A stretch of DNA of 64,000 nucleotides. Source: Prevotellaceae bacterium UBA1710 (lineage in GTDB: Bacteria; Bacteroidota; Bacteroidia; Bacteroidales; Bacteroidaceae). This document shows, in pieces, positions 51,680 to 60,490 of the stretch. The first letter of the stretch is position 1. Every line of letters begins with the position of its first letter. Under the pieces are notes generated by a model. The model was not told where the DNA came from, made no database searches, and worked only from the letters and a program-made list of their open reading frames with translations. Location: the NCBI GenBank assembly GCA_002317355.1, contig DCJC01000006.1, positions 20,649-84,648 on the forward strand, written 5' to 3'. A program made the translations under genes and the position numbers.

Positions 51680-52351
51680 TTAATCTTTAATCTCTAATCC
51701 AGAAAGCTCAGAATCTTCCTTAGCCTCAACAGCCATTTCTGCATTCTTTGCCATCTCAGCAGCCTTTTTCTCAGCTGCCCTGCGGATAGCGAAGACCTTG
51801 AATATGCTGATAAACATGCCGATACCGCTGATAATCATTGCCCAACCGAGGAAGAATAATGGTGATGAAGCTATAGACTCTGGATAAACCAAGGCACAGA
51901 TTGATGCGAGAAGCATAACAACAGGCATCAGCCAATATCCCCAACCTACTCTACCATAACGACTGGCCATCAGCAAATCTGCGATCTGATATACAGCAAC
52001 AAGAAGGACGATAGCAGCAAAGATATAAGTCAGCCAACTTAGGAATGTCTCTGGCATTGATGCAAGGATTACGCCAAGTATAATGCTACCAATTCCGACA
52101 ATAGGATAGAAAGGCTTACTCTGATTGATTGGATTTCCCTCTGAATCCAAGAGGAAAACACCTTCTGCCTCCATCTTAAGAGCACGCTTATGCTGAACAT
52201 AATATGATATGCAAGAGATAATACCAGAGATAAAGAATATAGCACCAATGCCTACAGTAAGCCATGTTACCATATCCTCACGGAATTTCACGACAAGTAC
52301 TCCTGCAAGTATTACAAGAGCTGGTGTAAGTAAACTAAGTAGTTTCTTCAT
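51680..52351 (-). CDS. DUF308 (HdeD-like) membrane protein
   Basis: The 223 residues have six hydrophobic segments: about 8-25, 31-50, 82-102, 106-124, 137-157 and 163-185, in the pattern of the HdeD/DUF308 family. The C-terminus is Ala/Lys/Glu-rich and cytosolic. Role unknown; HdeD in E. coli is acid-stress related. A TACTTTTG box at 52470-52463 and a short hairpin in the leader (52428-52460, GCCACxTATGC arms) precede it. Confidence 0.85.
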   Translation of the reverse strand: MKKLLSLLTPALVILAGVLVVKFREDMVTWLTVGIGAIFFISGIISCISYYVQHKRALKMEAEGVFLLDSEGNPINQSKPFYPIVGIGSIILGVILASMPETFLSWLTYIFAAIVLLVAVYQIADLLMASRYGRVGWGYWLMPVVMLLASICALVYPESIASSPLFFLGWAMIISGIGMFISIFKVFAIRRAAEKKAAEMAKNAEMAVEAKEDSELSGLEIKD

Positions 52352-52373
52352 TGTTTTGTTTTTTTATTTTTTT

Positions 52374-52418
52374 CGAGTTCTCGAAGTTTCGAGATTTCGT
52401 TTTTATTCGAGATTTCAC
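52374..52418. repeat. TCGA-word iterated tract
   Basis: Repeated TTCGAG, CTCGAAG, TTTCGAGATTTCG words in the DUF308 leader. Confidence 0.8.
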
Positions 52419-52427
52419 AAAGTAATA

Positions 52428-52470
52428 GCCACCTATGCCATTCAAGATAGCATAAGTGGCTACAAAAGTA
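52428..52470 (-). promoter_or_regulatory. Promoter and leader hairpin of the DUF308 gene
   Basis: TACTTTTG (52470-52463, minus strand) followed by a hairpin GCCACxTATGC/GCATAxGTGGC (52428-52460) at the very 5' end of the predicted transcript. Confidence 0.5.
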
Positions 52471-52550
52471 CAAATTTTATTTTATCCAACAAAATAATAA
52501 AGAAAAATTTGTACTTCCCCCAAACATTTTCTATTCACCTAATTCCTTTT

Positions 52551-53552
52551 TTATCTGCGTCCACCATGACCTCCATGTCCACCGCCATGTGAACCACCAC
52601 CATGAGAACCACCTCCGTGAGAACCACCTCCGTGAGAACCACCACCATGGTGAGATCCACCGCCGCTATAGCTACCGCCACGGCTACCACCGTGTGAACC
52701 AGCTGAAGGACTTGTTGAGGTGCTGCGACTTGGAGTGAATGAACGTGTAGAAGACTCACTTCTTGTAGAAGAACTACGATCGAATGATCTACGCTCTGAA
52801 GAACCTGAACGTTCTGGAGCCACATGACTTGAGCTACGCTCTGAGTTGAAGCCTTGGCGACCTACAGTTGTACGTGTGCTGCTCTCGCGACCACCACTAT
52901 AGCGTGAACCACTATTATGGTTTTCTCTGCGCTGTTCTACGTCACCACGTCCAACATGTCCACGAGAACCACGTTCTACATGTCCACCACGAGTTCCATG
53001 TTCTATACGACCACCACGATAATCACCACGGTTCCAACCATCACGCATACCAGAGAAACTGCTGCGATGAGTTACACGATGAGAATGGCTGAAGTTTGTG
53101 TGATACCAAGAGTGACCACCATTGTGATGCCATCCGTGTCCACCTCTATATGTTACATAGAAATGAGGACGACCGAAGTAGAAATAATCGCGATGTGGGT
53201 AGCGAGCGTAGATACCGAAGTGCCAGTGGCCTGCATCCCACCACAATGGGCGATAGAAATAACTTGCTGCGCAGAAAGCATCATACTGCCAATCGAGAAG
53301 AATATATCTCAAATCTGCGTTACGATGAATCCAGTAGTCTGCGAAAACATCGTCGTATGTATTTACGCTAAGAAGGTAGTCGAGGTTGATTTCGTATGCA
53401 GCCTCATACTGCTCTTCATCGAGGTTCAGCTCGTAAGCCATCTTATCTGTAAGAAACAGAGCCTGCTCACGTGCCTGCTCGTATCCCATAGCGTTAGCTG
53501 TTGTGAAGAAGGTGCTCAGAAGAGCGACCATTGCTATTATCATCTTTTTCAT
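52551..53552 (-). CDS. Secreted His/Gly/Ser/Arg-rich protein
   Basis: The start at 53552 (MKKMIIAMVALLSTFFTTANA, signal peptide) gives 333 residues; the longer frame crosses the promoter and a repeat. Residues about 20-95 are a compact acidic/aromatic domain (EQAREQALFLTDKMAYELNLDEEQ, DYWIHRNADLRYILLDWQYDAFC). Residues about 95-155 are aromatic and His-rich (RPHFYVTYRGGHGWHHNGGHSWYH). The rest is low complexity: RG/RGG-rich, then Ser/Arg, then (GGGSH) units to the end. Metal binding (His clusters) is inferred. Confidence 0.85.
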   Translation of the reverse strand: MKKMIIAMVALLSTFFTTANAMGYEQAREQALFLTDKMAYELNLDEEQYEAAYEINLDYLLSVNTYDDVFADYWIHRNADLRYILLDWQYDAFCAASYFYRPLWWDAGHWHFGIYARYPHRDYFYFGRPHFYVTYRGGHGWHHNGGHSWYHTNFSHSHRVTHRSSFSGMRDGWNRGDYRGGRIEHGTRGGHVERGSRGHVGRGDVEQRRENHNSGSRYSGGRESSTRTTVGRQGFNSERSSSHVAPERSGSSERRSFDRSSSTRSESSTRSFTPSRSTSTSPSAGSHGGSRGGSYSGGGSHHGGGSHGGGSHGGGSHGGGSHGGGHGGHGGRR

Positions 53553-53635
53553 AATGGTATATTTTTTAACGTTAATACTCCTTATTATAAATATTAGAAA
53601 GCAATTGTACGACCAGTTGTCGTTTGTTTCTGTTG

Positions 53636-53662
53636 CAAAAGTACAAACATTTCCTTGCCTGC
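53636..53662 (-). promoter_or_regulatory. Promoter of the His/Gly-rich protein gene
   Basis: TTTG, 19 bp, TACTTTTG (53643-53636) on the minus strand, 84 bp before the start. Confidence 0.7.
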
Positions 53663-53705
53663 CAAAAGGTTTTTCCCTAATCGCAAAAGGAAATTCCCTA
53701 ATTGC

Positions 53706-53810
53706 AGCCTCTTCCCCCGTCCTCCCCCGTAGGGAGGGAGCCGGTGCGCGGAGAAGAGTACACCCAAAGGCTCGGAGTTTTGCAAACCACCAACACCTAA
53801 CACCCATCAC
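53706..53810. repeat. 104-bp repeat, copy 2 (inverted)
   Basis: Mirror copy of 51575-51678. It lies in the 444-bp divergent region between the His/Gly-rich gene and the ABC module, which holds no other gene. Confidence 0.92.
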
Positions 53811-53913
53811 TAATGCCCTCATTTTTGTAAAGTCCAGATTACAATTTTAAGAAAACATACACTTTTAGATAAACTTTTTTGAGAAAATCCTTGCAAGTTA
53901 TCAAAAATCGCAA

Positions 53914-53921
53914 TACCTTTG
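53914..53921 (+). promoter_or_regulatory. -7 box for the ABC/GntR module
   Basis: TACCTTTG with TTGC about 20 bp upstream, 76 bp before the ABC ATPase start. Confidence 0.65.
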
Positions 53922-53923
53922 CA

Positions 53924-53945
53924 GTGTACTACTACAATAGTACAC
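53924..53945 (+). promoter_or_regulatory. Probable GntR (YtrA-type) operator
   Basis: Perfect palindrome GTGTACTA-CTACAA-TAGTACAC (8-bp arms, 6-bp spacer) directly overlaps the predicted transcription start, 2 bp after the -7 box. The form (GTxTACTA...TAGTAxAC) fits YtrA-type GntR operators, and the regulator is encoded at 56742. Confidence 0.75.
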
Positions 53946-53996
53946 CATAACAATAATAAAACAACGATTATAAACATCAAATTAATAAAGGTAAAT

Positions 53997-54845
53997 ATGA
54001 TAAGAATAGAAAACATGTCCTACATCTACCCAAAGGGACGTAACAACATTCACACAAACCTGAATCTGAATCTCGAAGAGAACAAGATTTATGGTCTTCT
54101 TGGTAAGAACGGCACTGGTAAGTCAACCCTACTCTACCTCATCGCAGGACTTCTTCGTCCAACAGAAGGTACGATAACAATGGAGACCACAGATGAAGAA
54201 ACTGGCGAAAGAAAAGATTTCATCACCTTCAAGCGAAATCAGGAAGTACTAAGAGATATCTTCTTTGTAAACGAAGAATACACACTTCCTGCAATAAAGC
54301 TCGACGAATGGTCAAAGTCACTCGGAAGCTTCTACCCTAACTATAGCGAAGAGATGTTCAGACAATGTCTTGCAGATTTCGACATAAAGGGAAATCCAAA
54401 GCTCACCACCCTATCAATGGGTCAGCAGAAGAAAGTAATAATCTGCTTCGCACTTGCAAGTGGTGTAAGATACCTTCTGATGGATGAGCCAACCAACGGA
54501 CTTGACATTCCAAGCAAGGCACAATTCAGGAAAGTGGTTTCAAGTTGCATGAGCGATGACAGAACAATCGTCATCTCAACCCATCAGGTTCACGACATCG
54601 AATTCCTTCTCGACCACATCATTATAATAGACAATGACCGACTTCTGCTCAACGCCTCAACTGGTGAGATAACCGAAAAGTTCACATTCGAATACAGAAT
54701 ACCTGGAAGTTCTACAGAAGGAGTCATCTATCAGGAGCCAACCCTTCAAGGCAATGCAACGATGGCATATAGAAAGAGTACAGATCCAGAGACAAATCTC
54801 AATCTTGAACTTCTCTTCAACGCTGCAATAACAGGACTTTTCTAG
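53997..54845 (+). CDS. ABC transporter ATP-binding protein
   Basis: The start at 53997 (MIRIENMSYIYPKGRNN) follows the operator; an upstream in-frame ATG lies in the promoter. Walker A GKNGTGKST, signature TLSMGQQKK, Walker B YLLMDEPTNGLD and H-loop STHQVHD are present in 282 residues. The partner permease is encoded at 55856. Pairing with a GntR regulator is typical of Firmicutes/Bacteroidetes envelope-stress ABC modules (Ytr/EcsA-like). Confidence 0.92.
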   Translation: MIRIENMSYIYPKGRNNIHTNLNLNLEENKIYGLLGKNGTGKSTLLYLIAGLLRPTEGTITMETTDEETGERKDFITFKRNQEVLRDIFFVNEEYTLPAIKLDEWSKSLGSFYPNYSEEMFRQCLADFDIKGNPKLTTLSMGQQKKVIICFALASGVRYLLMDEPTNGLDIPSKAQFRKVVSSCMSDDRTIVISTHQVHDIEFLLDHIIIIDNDRLLLNASTGEITEKFTFEYRIPGSSTEGVIYQEPTLQGNATMAYRKSTDPETNLNLELLFNAAITGLF

Positions 54846-54879
54846 CAAGAAGCCACAAGGTCGAAATTCCGTTGAAAAT

Positions 54880-55015
54880 TCGCTCAAAGTCCCATTAAAG
54901 TCCCATTAAACTCCCATTGAAGTCCCATTAAATCCAATTTTAATTGGAGGTGAATTGGAGTTGTATTGGAGGTGAATTGGAATTACAACGGAGTCACAAC
55001 AGAGGCAGGTACTCC
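54880..55015. repeat. Iterated AGTCCCATTAA and GGTGAATTGGA tract
   Basis: Four tandem CCCATTAAAGT-type units (11-bp period), then AATTGGAGGTGAATTGGAGTT-type units. This is the spacer before the DUF2807 gene. Confidence 0.88.
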
Positions 55016-55045
55016 ATAACAAATCAACATAACAAAACAGCAATT

Positions 55046-55819
55046 ATGAAACAATATATTATCCTTCCAATAGCAATTATCACAATGATAGCTATGATTC
55101 TTTTCACATCATGTACAATAAGTGTAAAAGACACCAACGACATCAAGGAAGTAGGCGAGATAAAGACCGAAACACGATCAATAGAAGCATTCAACGAACT
55201 CAGAATAGAAGGCTTGGTTGAAGTGGAATACATAATATCTGATTCCACACGAATGGAACTTGAAGGTGGAGAAAACATCCTTCCAACCATCAAAACCGAC
55301 ATACGCGGAACAAGACTTTGGATTAAAGACGAAATAAATTCAAGTTCTCCTCAGGTTAGTTCAGATGGACGCACAATCCACTACAGAGGTGCATCAGACA
55401 GTTGGGATAGCAAGACATCTAACGTAAAGATCAGAATCTACGCACCTTGTTTCAACGAGGTACAGATGGCAGGAGCCTCAACATTTAACGCAGATTCATT
55501 ATCAACAAGTTCATTCATAGGCAAACTTGCTGGATCTTGCAACCTTAACATCAAGAACTTATCATGCGATAATACAAGAATATCAACAGCAGGAGCAAGC
55601 GAGCTGAATCTCGGATTAACCAAGACAAAATCCACACAGATTGAGACAGCTGGAAGTAGCGAAGGAAACATCCATTTCAACGACTGCGAATACGCTCTCA
55701 TCAAGGTTGCAGGTGCTTGTACGATGAAGTTGTCAGGTACTCTCAACTCTCTCGACAAGAATATTGCAGGAGCAGCAGATATCAATACAGACAATCTGAC
55801 TCTCAAGAACAACAATTAA
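55046..55819 (+). CDS. DUF2807 lipoprotein (putative auto-transporter adhesin head, GIN domain)
   Basis: Start at 55046 (MKQYIILPIAIITMIAMILF) with a lipobox LFTSC (Cys at 23). The rest is a DUF2807 beta-helix with Asn/Ser/Ala-rich repeating strands (AGASTFNADSLSTSSF, AGSCNLNIKNLSCDNTR, AGASELNLGLTKT, AGSSEGNIHFND). Envelope located. It lies between the ABC ATPase and permease genes, so it probably belongs to their unit. Confidence 0.9.
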   Translation: MKQYIILPIAIITMIAMILFTSCTISVKDTNDIKEVGEIKTETRSIEAFNELRIEGLVEVEYIISDSTRMELEGGENILPTIKTDIRGTRLWIKDEINSSSPQVSSDGRTIHYRGASDSWDSKTSNVKIRIYAPCFNEVQMAGASTFNADSLSTSSFIGKLAGSCNLNIKNLSCDNTRISTAGASELNLGLTKTKSTQIETAGSSEGNIHFNDCEYALIKVAGACTMKLSGTLNSLDKNIAGAADINTDNLTLKNNN

Positions 55820-55855
55820 ACATTTACTATTAGTAACTTATTAAAAATTAGCATT

Positions 55856-56632
55856 ATGATCAAGCAAATCATCCTTCATAATTTTCTTCTTGAGAAGCGT
55901 AATATCATCGCTTGCACATGCATCATGACCGCAGTAATGCTCTTCTTCTCAATAGCGACGAATACCTACATTGATAACACCAACACAATGAGAGTGAACT
56001 ATAGTACTGCTGTAGGCTTCGCGAATGTCACTATCTGGTTCTGCCTCGTCTATACAGCAAGCCGTATGTTCCGTTATCTCAACGACAAGAAGACTGCTAT
56101 CCCATTCCTTATGCTTCCAGCATCAAATAAGGATAAGTTCTTAGCCAACTGCATAATGGGCATTGGCGGCACATTCGCTATGTTTATCACAGCCCTCCTT
56201 AGCGCTGATGTACTTCAGGCAATATTCAATCTCGCCACAAAATTCACAGCAGGTAGTCTGACAGTTCACTTTGTAGAAGACCTTCTATACAGTCAGAGTT
56301 TCATCTTCAACGGCATAGAACTCCTCAACAACACATTTTGGACTATTCTGATGCTATTCTGGACACATGCGATCTTCACTCTCGGATCTACATTGTTCCG
56401 CAAATACCAGCTCATCAAGACAGTTCTCTCTCTTCTCGCAGCTTTCATGCTCTTGATGATTCTCATATCATGTATGGCAGTTCCATCACTCTATAATAAG
56501 GACGTAACGATTCATTTCCTCGTCGATCCAAAGATCATGTTCTATGTAACGATTTCTATCGTCATCCTCGGAACAACTATAGGAGCTTACTACCTGGCTT
56601 ACCGCAGATTCTGCAATAAGACTATAGTATAA
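55856..56632 (+). CDS. ABC-2-type membrane permease
   Basis: 258 residues with six hydrophobic segments (about 20-40, 58-75, 100-122, 158-180, 190-212 and 228-250). Likely partner of the 53997 ATPase, inferred from the shared unit and small size. Confidence 0.8.
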   Translation: MIKQIILHNFLLEKRNIIACTCIMTAVMLFFSIATNTYIDNTNTMRVNYSTAVGFANVTIWFCLVYTASRMFRYLNDKKTAIPFLMLPASNKDKFLANCIMGIGGTFAMFITALLSADVLQAIFNLATKFTAGSLTVHFVEDLLYSQSFIFNGIELLNNTFWTILMLFWTHAIFTLGSTLFRKYQLIKTVLSLLAAFMLLMILISCMAVPSLYNKDVTIHFLVDPKIMFYVTISIVILGTTIGAYYLAYRRFCNKTIV

Positions 56633-56639
56633 ACAATTC

Positions 56640-56722
56640 TCAAGAAATCGATAATTCGAAAATTCGAAAATTCGACAATTCGAAAATTCGACGATTCGAA
56701 AACTCGAAATCTCGAAGAAATA
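56640..56722. repeat. TCGAAAAT iterated tract
   Basis: Almost pure tandem ATTCGAAA/ATTCGACA words, 8-bp period, eight or more units. Confidence 0.9.
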
Positions 56723-56741
56723 ATTCAATTGTCAACAGCCT

Positions 56742-57086
56742 ATGTTCACATCAGATAAACCAATCTACCTGCAGATGGCCGACAGAATGAAGGAGGAGAT
56801 TCTCTCCGGAACTTATTCCGACGACATGCGCATACCTTCGGTCAGGGAATATGGCGTTCTTCTACAGGTAAACACGAATACGGCAGTAAAATGCTACGAG
56901 CAACTATCCCGCGATGGTATCATCTACCAAAGACGAGGAATGGGCTACTTCGTAACAGCTGGAGCTCGCGACCGCATCATGCAACAGCGCAAGGAAGAGT
57001 TCTTCCAGACCACCTGCCCACAACTAAAGAAAGACCTCGAACTCCTCGGCATCACGATCGAGGAATTCGTATCACACATCTCATAA
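56742..57086 (+). CDS. GntR-family transcription regulator (YtrA subfamily)
   Basis: A winged helix of GntR type (PIYLQMADRMKEEILSG start, RIPSVREYGVLLQVNTNTAVKCYEQLSRDGIIYQ recognition region) with only a short C-terminal tail, hence YtrA subfamily: 114 residues. The palindrome at 53924 is its probable operator. It is 3 bp from the next gene, the exporter ATPase, so it may control both modules. Confidence 0.92.
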   Translation: MFTSDKPIYLQMADRMKEEILSGTYSDDMRIPSVREYGVLLQVNTNTAVKCYEQLSRDGIIYQRRGMGYFVTAGARDRIMQQRKEEFFQTTCPQLKKDLELLGITIEEFVSHIS

Positions 57087-57089
57087 ATT

Positions 57090-57800
57090 ATGATTAAGCT
57101 AAAAGACATCAACAAGACATACCAGGGAGCCCAACCACTTCACGTTCTCAAGGGCATCGATCTCCACATCAAGAAAGGTGAGTTCGTAAGTATCATGGGC
57201 GCCTCTGGTTCGGGAAAGTCAACACTTCTCAACATCCTCGGAATCCTCGACAATTACGACACAGGCGAGTATCTTCTCAACGATGTGCCTATCTGGGGAT
57301 TAAGCGAGACAAAAGCTGCCGAGTATCGAAACAAGATGATCGGATTCATCTTCCAGTCATTCAACCTCATATCATTCAAGACTGCTGTTGAAAACGTAGA
57401 GCTTCCTCTTTTCTATCAGGGAGTGAGCCGAAAGAAACGTCATCAGATGGCACTTGAATATCTCGACAAGCTCGGTCTCCTACCTTGGGCAGACCACTAC
57501 CCTAACGAGATGTCGGGAGGTCAGAAACAGCGAGTCGCCATCGCACGCGCTCTCATCACACATCCTCAGATAATCCTTGCCGATGAGCCTACTGGTGCTC
57601 TCGATTCAAAGACCAGCGTAGAGGTCATGGATCTTCTCAAGGAACTTCACGAAAAGGAACACATGACCATCGTTGTAGTCACACACGAAAGCGGTGTAGC
57701 TAACGAAACCGACAAGGTCATACACATCAAAGACGGTCTTATCTATAAGGTTGAGGAAAACTACGATCATCATCTTGTATCTAAGGATTACGTAAAATAA
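57090..57800 (+). CDS. MacB/LolD-type ABC ATPase
   Basis: Walker A GASGSGKST, Q-loop IFQSFNL, signature MSGGQKQR, Walker [13 protein letters not shown]. The LolD/MacB group shows in the first 15 residues and the MFP/FtsX-permease neighbours. 236 residues, no fused permease. It starts the exporter operon, 3 bp after gntR. Confidence 0.93.
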   Translation: MIKLKDINKTYQGAQPLHVLKGIDLHIKKGEFVSIMGASGSGKSTLLNILGILDNYDTGEYLLNDVPIWGLSETKAAEYRNKMIGFIFQSFNLISFKTAVENVELPLFYQGVSRKKRHQMALEYLDKLGLLPWADHYPNEMSGGQKQRVAIARALITHPQIILADEPTGALDSKTSVEVMDLLKELHEKEHMTIVVVTHESGVANETDKVIHIKDGLIYKVEENYDHHLVSKDYVK

Positions 57801-57806
57801 GACTCT

Positions 57807-59063
57807 ATGGAATTACTCAAAGAAATATGGTCATCGGCGAGGCGCAACAAGCTCCGAACCTCCCTCACGGGATTTGCCGTTGCCTGGGGTATCTTCATGC
57901 TAATCTTTCTCTTAGGTGCAGGCAATGGACTCATAAATGCCCAGATGCACTCAATGAATGAGACCATGACCAACTCCATGCAGGTATGGGGAGGAACAAC
58001 CTCCAAACCGTACAACGGACTCAAGGAAGGACGCAACATCAGTCTCAAAGACAAGGACATAACAACAACACGTACAGCCTTTACCGACTGCATCGACTTT
58101 GTTGGTGGAGAGATAATGGAAGGTTCCGGACAGACCATCACCTATGGCCAGAACTACATCACTCCAAGCATCTATGGTGTGGCTCCGGAATATCTCATGA
58201 TCGAGAAATACAAACTTCTCCACGGACGTTTCATCAACGATCTCGACATGCAGCAACAGCGCAAGGTGATAGTCATCAGCAAGCGTATGGCAAAAGAACT
58301 CGACAAGTCATACTCAAGTCTTCTGGGCAAGTACGTTAAGGTCAACAACTTCGCCTTCAAGGTCGTAGGTATCTATAAGGAAGACGAAAGCAGTCAGTCG
58401 AATGATGCTTTCTGCCCATTCACCACATTCAAGACAATGTACGGCAAAGGCGACAACGTGGGTAGCATCATCTTCACCTTCCACGGCATCAACACCGTAG
58501 AAGAGAGCGATGCCTTGGAGGAACGTTATCTTCAGAAGATAAACCGCAACCACGATGCTGCACCCGACGATAAGAGCGCACTCTGGATATGGAACCGCAA
58601 TACCAACAGCCTTCAGATGGAAACAGGCATCAGCGTCATCCGAACAGCCCTTTGGGTTATCGGTTTGCTGACACTCCTCAGCGGTATCGTAGGCATCAGT
58701 AATATCATGCTCATCACCGTGAAGGAACGAACACACGAGTTCGGCATCCGAAAGGCTATCGGAGCAAAGCCACTGTCCATTCTCAAACTCATCATCACCG
58801 AGAGTATCATCATCACTTCGTTCTTCGGATACATCGGAATGGTTATCGGCGTCATCGCCAACGAATGGATGGATGCGACAATCGGTCATAAGACAATGGA
58901 CACGGGTATGTTCGAGGTTAGCATGTTCCTCAACCCAACCGTCGGACTCGACGTCTGCATCGAGGCAACCGTGGTAATGATTCTTGCAGGAACAATAGCA
59001 GGCATCATCCCTGCATGGAAGGCTGCAAAGATCCGACCAATCCAGGCATTGATGAGTAACTAA
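57807..59063 (+). CDS. FtsX/MacB-like permease 1
   Basis: The MacB architecture: N-terminal TM (about 22-42), a large periplasmic domain (43-285) and three C-terminal TM helices (about 288-310, 335-355, 385-405). 418 residues. The SNIMLITVKERTHEFGIRKAIGAKP segment is the family's hallmark. Pairs with the next permease. Confidence 0.93.
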   Translation: MELLKEIWSSARRNKLRTSLTGFAVAWGIFMLIFLLGAGNGLINAQMHSMNETMTNSMQVWGGTTSKPYNGLKEGRNISLKDKDITTTRTAFTDCIDFVGGEIMEGSGQTITYGQNYITPSIYGVAPEYLMIEKYKLLHGRFINDLDMQQQRKVIVISKRMAKELDKSYSSLLGKYVKVNNFAFKVVGIYKEDESSQSNDAFCPFTTFKTMYGKGDNVGSIIFTFHGINTVEESDALEERYLQKINRNHDAAPDDKSALWIWNRNTNSLQMETGISVIRTALWVIGLLTLLSGIVGISNIMLITVKERTHEFGIRKAIGAKPLSILKLIITESIIITSFFGYIGMVIGVIANEWMDATIGHKTMDTGMFEVSMFLNPTVGLDVCIEATVVMILAGTIAGIIPAWKAAKIRPIQALMSN

Positions 59064-59084
59064 GAATCAAAAGGAATAAACATT

Positions 59085-60359
59085 ATGGCAAACATAATTC
59101 ACAAAATACGACAAGCGATTCCCGACATCGATACATATCGTGAGATTCTCGATACGATAACTCGAAACAAGAGCCGCTCGTTCCTTACGGGTTTCGGAGT
59201 CTTCTGGGGAGTCTTCATGCTCATCCTCCTCATCGGAGGTGGACAAGGACTCAAGGAACTCCTCGCCAAGAATTTCGACGGATTTGCCTCCAATACGGTT
59301 TTCATCTTCGCCGACCGAACTACAAAGGCATACGACGGTTTCCGAAAGGGCAGGCAATGGTGTACTACCGATGTCGATGTGGAACGACTGCAGAATCAGA
59401 TTCCTGAACTCGACGTTGTAACCCCAATGTTATTCGCAGGTTCCTCTACAGCTATCTATGGCGATAAGAAGACCAACGGCAATGTTAAAGGCATAAAGCC
59501 AAGCTACGAGAAGGTACAGGCATCGAAGATTCGTTACGGACGCACTCTCAACGAGATGGACGATGAGAAATCCAGAAAGGTTTGTGTCATAGGCAAGAAA
59601 ATCTACCAAGATTTATTCTCACCAGGAACAGATCCATGCGGGCAACGCATCAAGGTTGGAAATATATACTATCAGATAGTTGGAGTAGATTTCAATAGCT
59701 CTTCTATAAGTATTAACGGCAGATCAACAGAGGCAATATCCATTCCGTTCTCCGTATGCCGCAAGACCTATAACTTCGGCAATCAGGTTCACGCCATAGC
59801 AATGACCGGAAGAGGAAGCGTAAAGATGAGTTCTCTCAGCGATAAGATGCGCTCTATCGTTGCAAGGGCACACCACATCGACCCAACCGACGAACGAGCA
59901 ATATCCGTATTCAATACCGAGATGATGTTCAGTATCATCGACAGTCTTTTCTCAGGTGTCAATTTCCTCATCTGGCTCATAGGTCTCGGAACAATCCTTG
60001 CAGGTGCCATCGGAGTTAGTAATATCATGATGGTTACGGTAAAGGAACGAACCACGGAGATCGGCATCCGCAGAGCCATAGGAGCCACACCAAAGATGAT
60101 TCTCTCGCAGATTCTCTCTGAAAGTCTATTGCTCACAGCTGTAGCAGGCATGAGTGGCATCCTCTTCGGAGTAATGATTCTCCAGATGCTCGAACTCGCC
60201 AACACTACCGATGGCATTCTCGAAGCCCACTTCCAGGTCAACTTCTGGACAGCTATCTTCGCTGCCATCCTACTCTCTGTTCTCGGCACAGCAGCCGGTC
60301 TCGCACCAGCTTATCGCGCAATGGCTATCAAGCCTGTCGATGCAATGAGAGATGAATAA
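59085..60359 (+). CDS. FtsX/MacB-like permease 2
   Basis: 424 residues with the same layout: TM about 28-50, periplasmic domain 51-290 and C-terminal TM trio; the hallmark is SNIMMVTVKERTTEIGIRRAIGATP. The two permeases presumably form a heterodimer with the 57090 ATPase. Confidence 0.93.
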   Translation: MANIIHKIRQAIPDIDTYREILDTITRNKSRSFLTGFGVFWGVFMLILLIGGGQGLKELLAKNFDGFASNTVFIFADRTTKAYDGFRKGRQWCTTDVDVERLQNQIPELDVVTPMLFAGSSTAIYGDKKTNGNVKGIKPSYEKVQASKIRYGRTLNEMDDEKSRKVCVIGKKIYQDLFSPGTDPCGQRIKVGNIYYQIVGVDFNSSSISINGRSTEAISIPFSVCRKTYNFGNQVHAIAMTGRGSVKMSSLSDKMRSIVARAHHIDPTDERAISVFNTEMMFSIIDSLFSGVNFLIWLIGLGTILAGAIGVSNIMMVTVKERTTEIGIRRAIGATPKMILSQILSESLLLTAVAGMSGILFGVMILQMLELANTTDGILEAHFQVNFWTAIFAAILLSVLGTAAGLAPAYRAMAIKPVDAMRDE

Positions 60360-60374
60360 ATAAAAATAAAAAGA

Positions 60375-60475
60375 AAAACGAAACATCGAGATCACGATTT
60401 TTCGAAATCTCGAGAACTCGAACAACCGAAATCTCGAAGCCTCGAATTATCGAAACCTCGAAAAAAAAACAAAAA
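60375..60475. repeat. TCGAAA-word iterated tract
   Basis: Words such as CGAAATCTCGAGAACTCG, CTCGAAGCCTCGAA in tandem, in the permease-adaptor spacer. Confidence 0.88.
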
Positions 60476-60490
60476 AAATCACAACTCAAA

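Noticed and set aside
53553..53822. 90-residue extension of the His/Gly-rich protein
   Set aside because: It runs through a consensus promoter and the 104-bp repeat; the signal peptide fixes the start at 53552.
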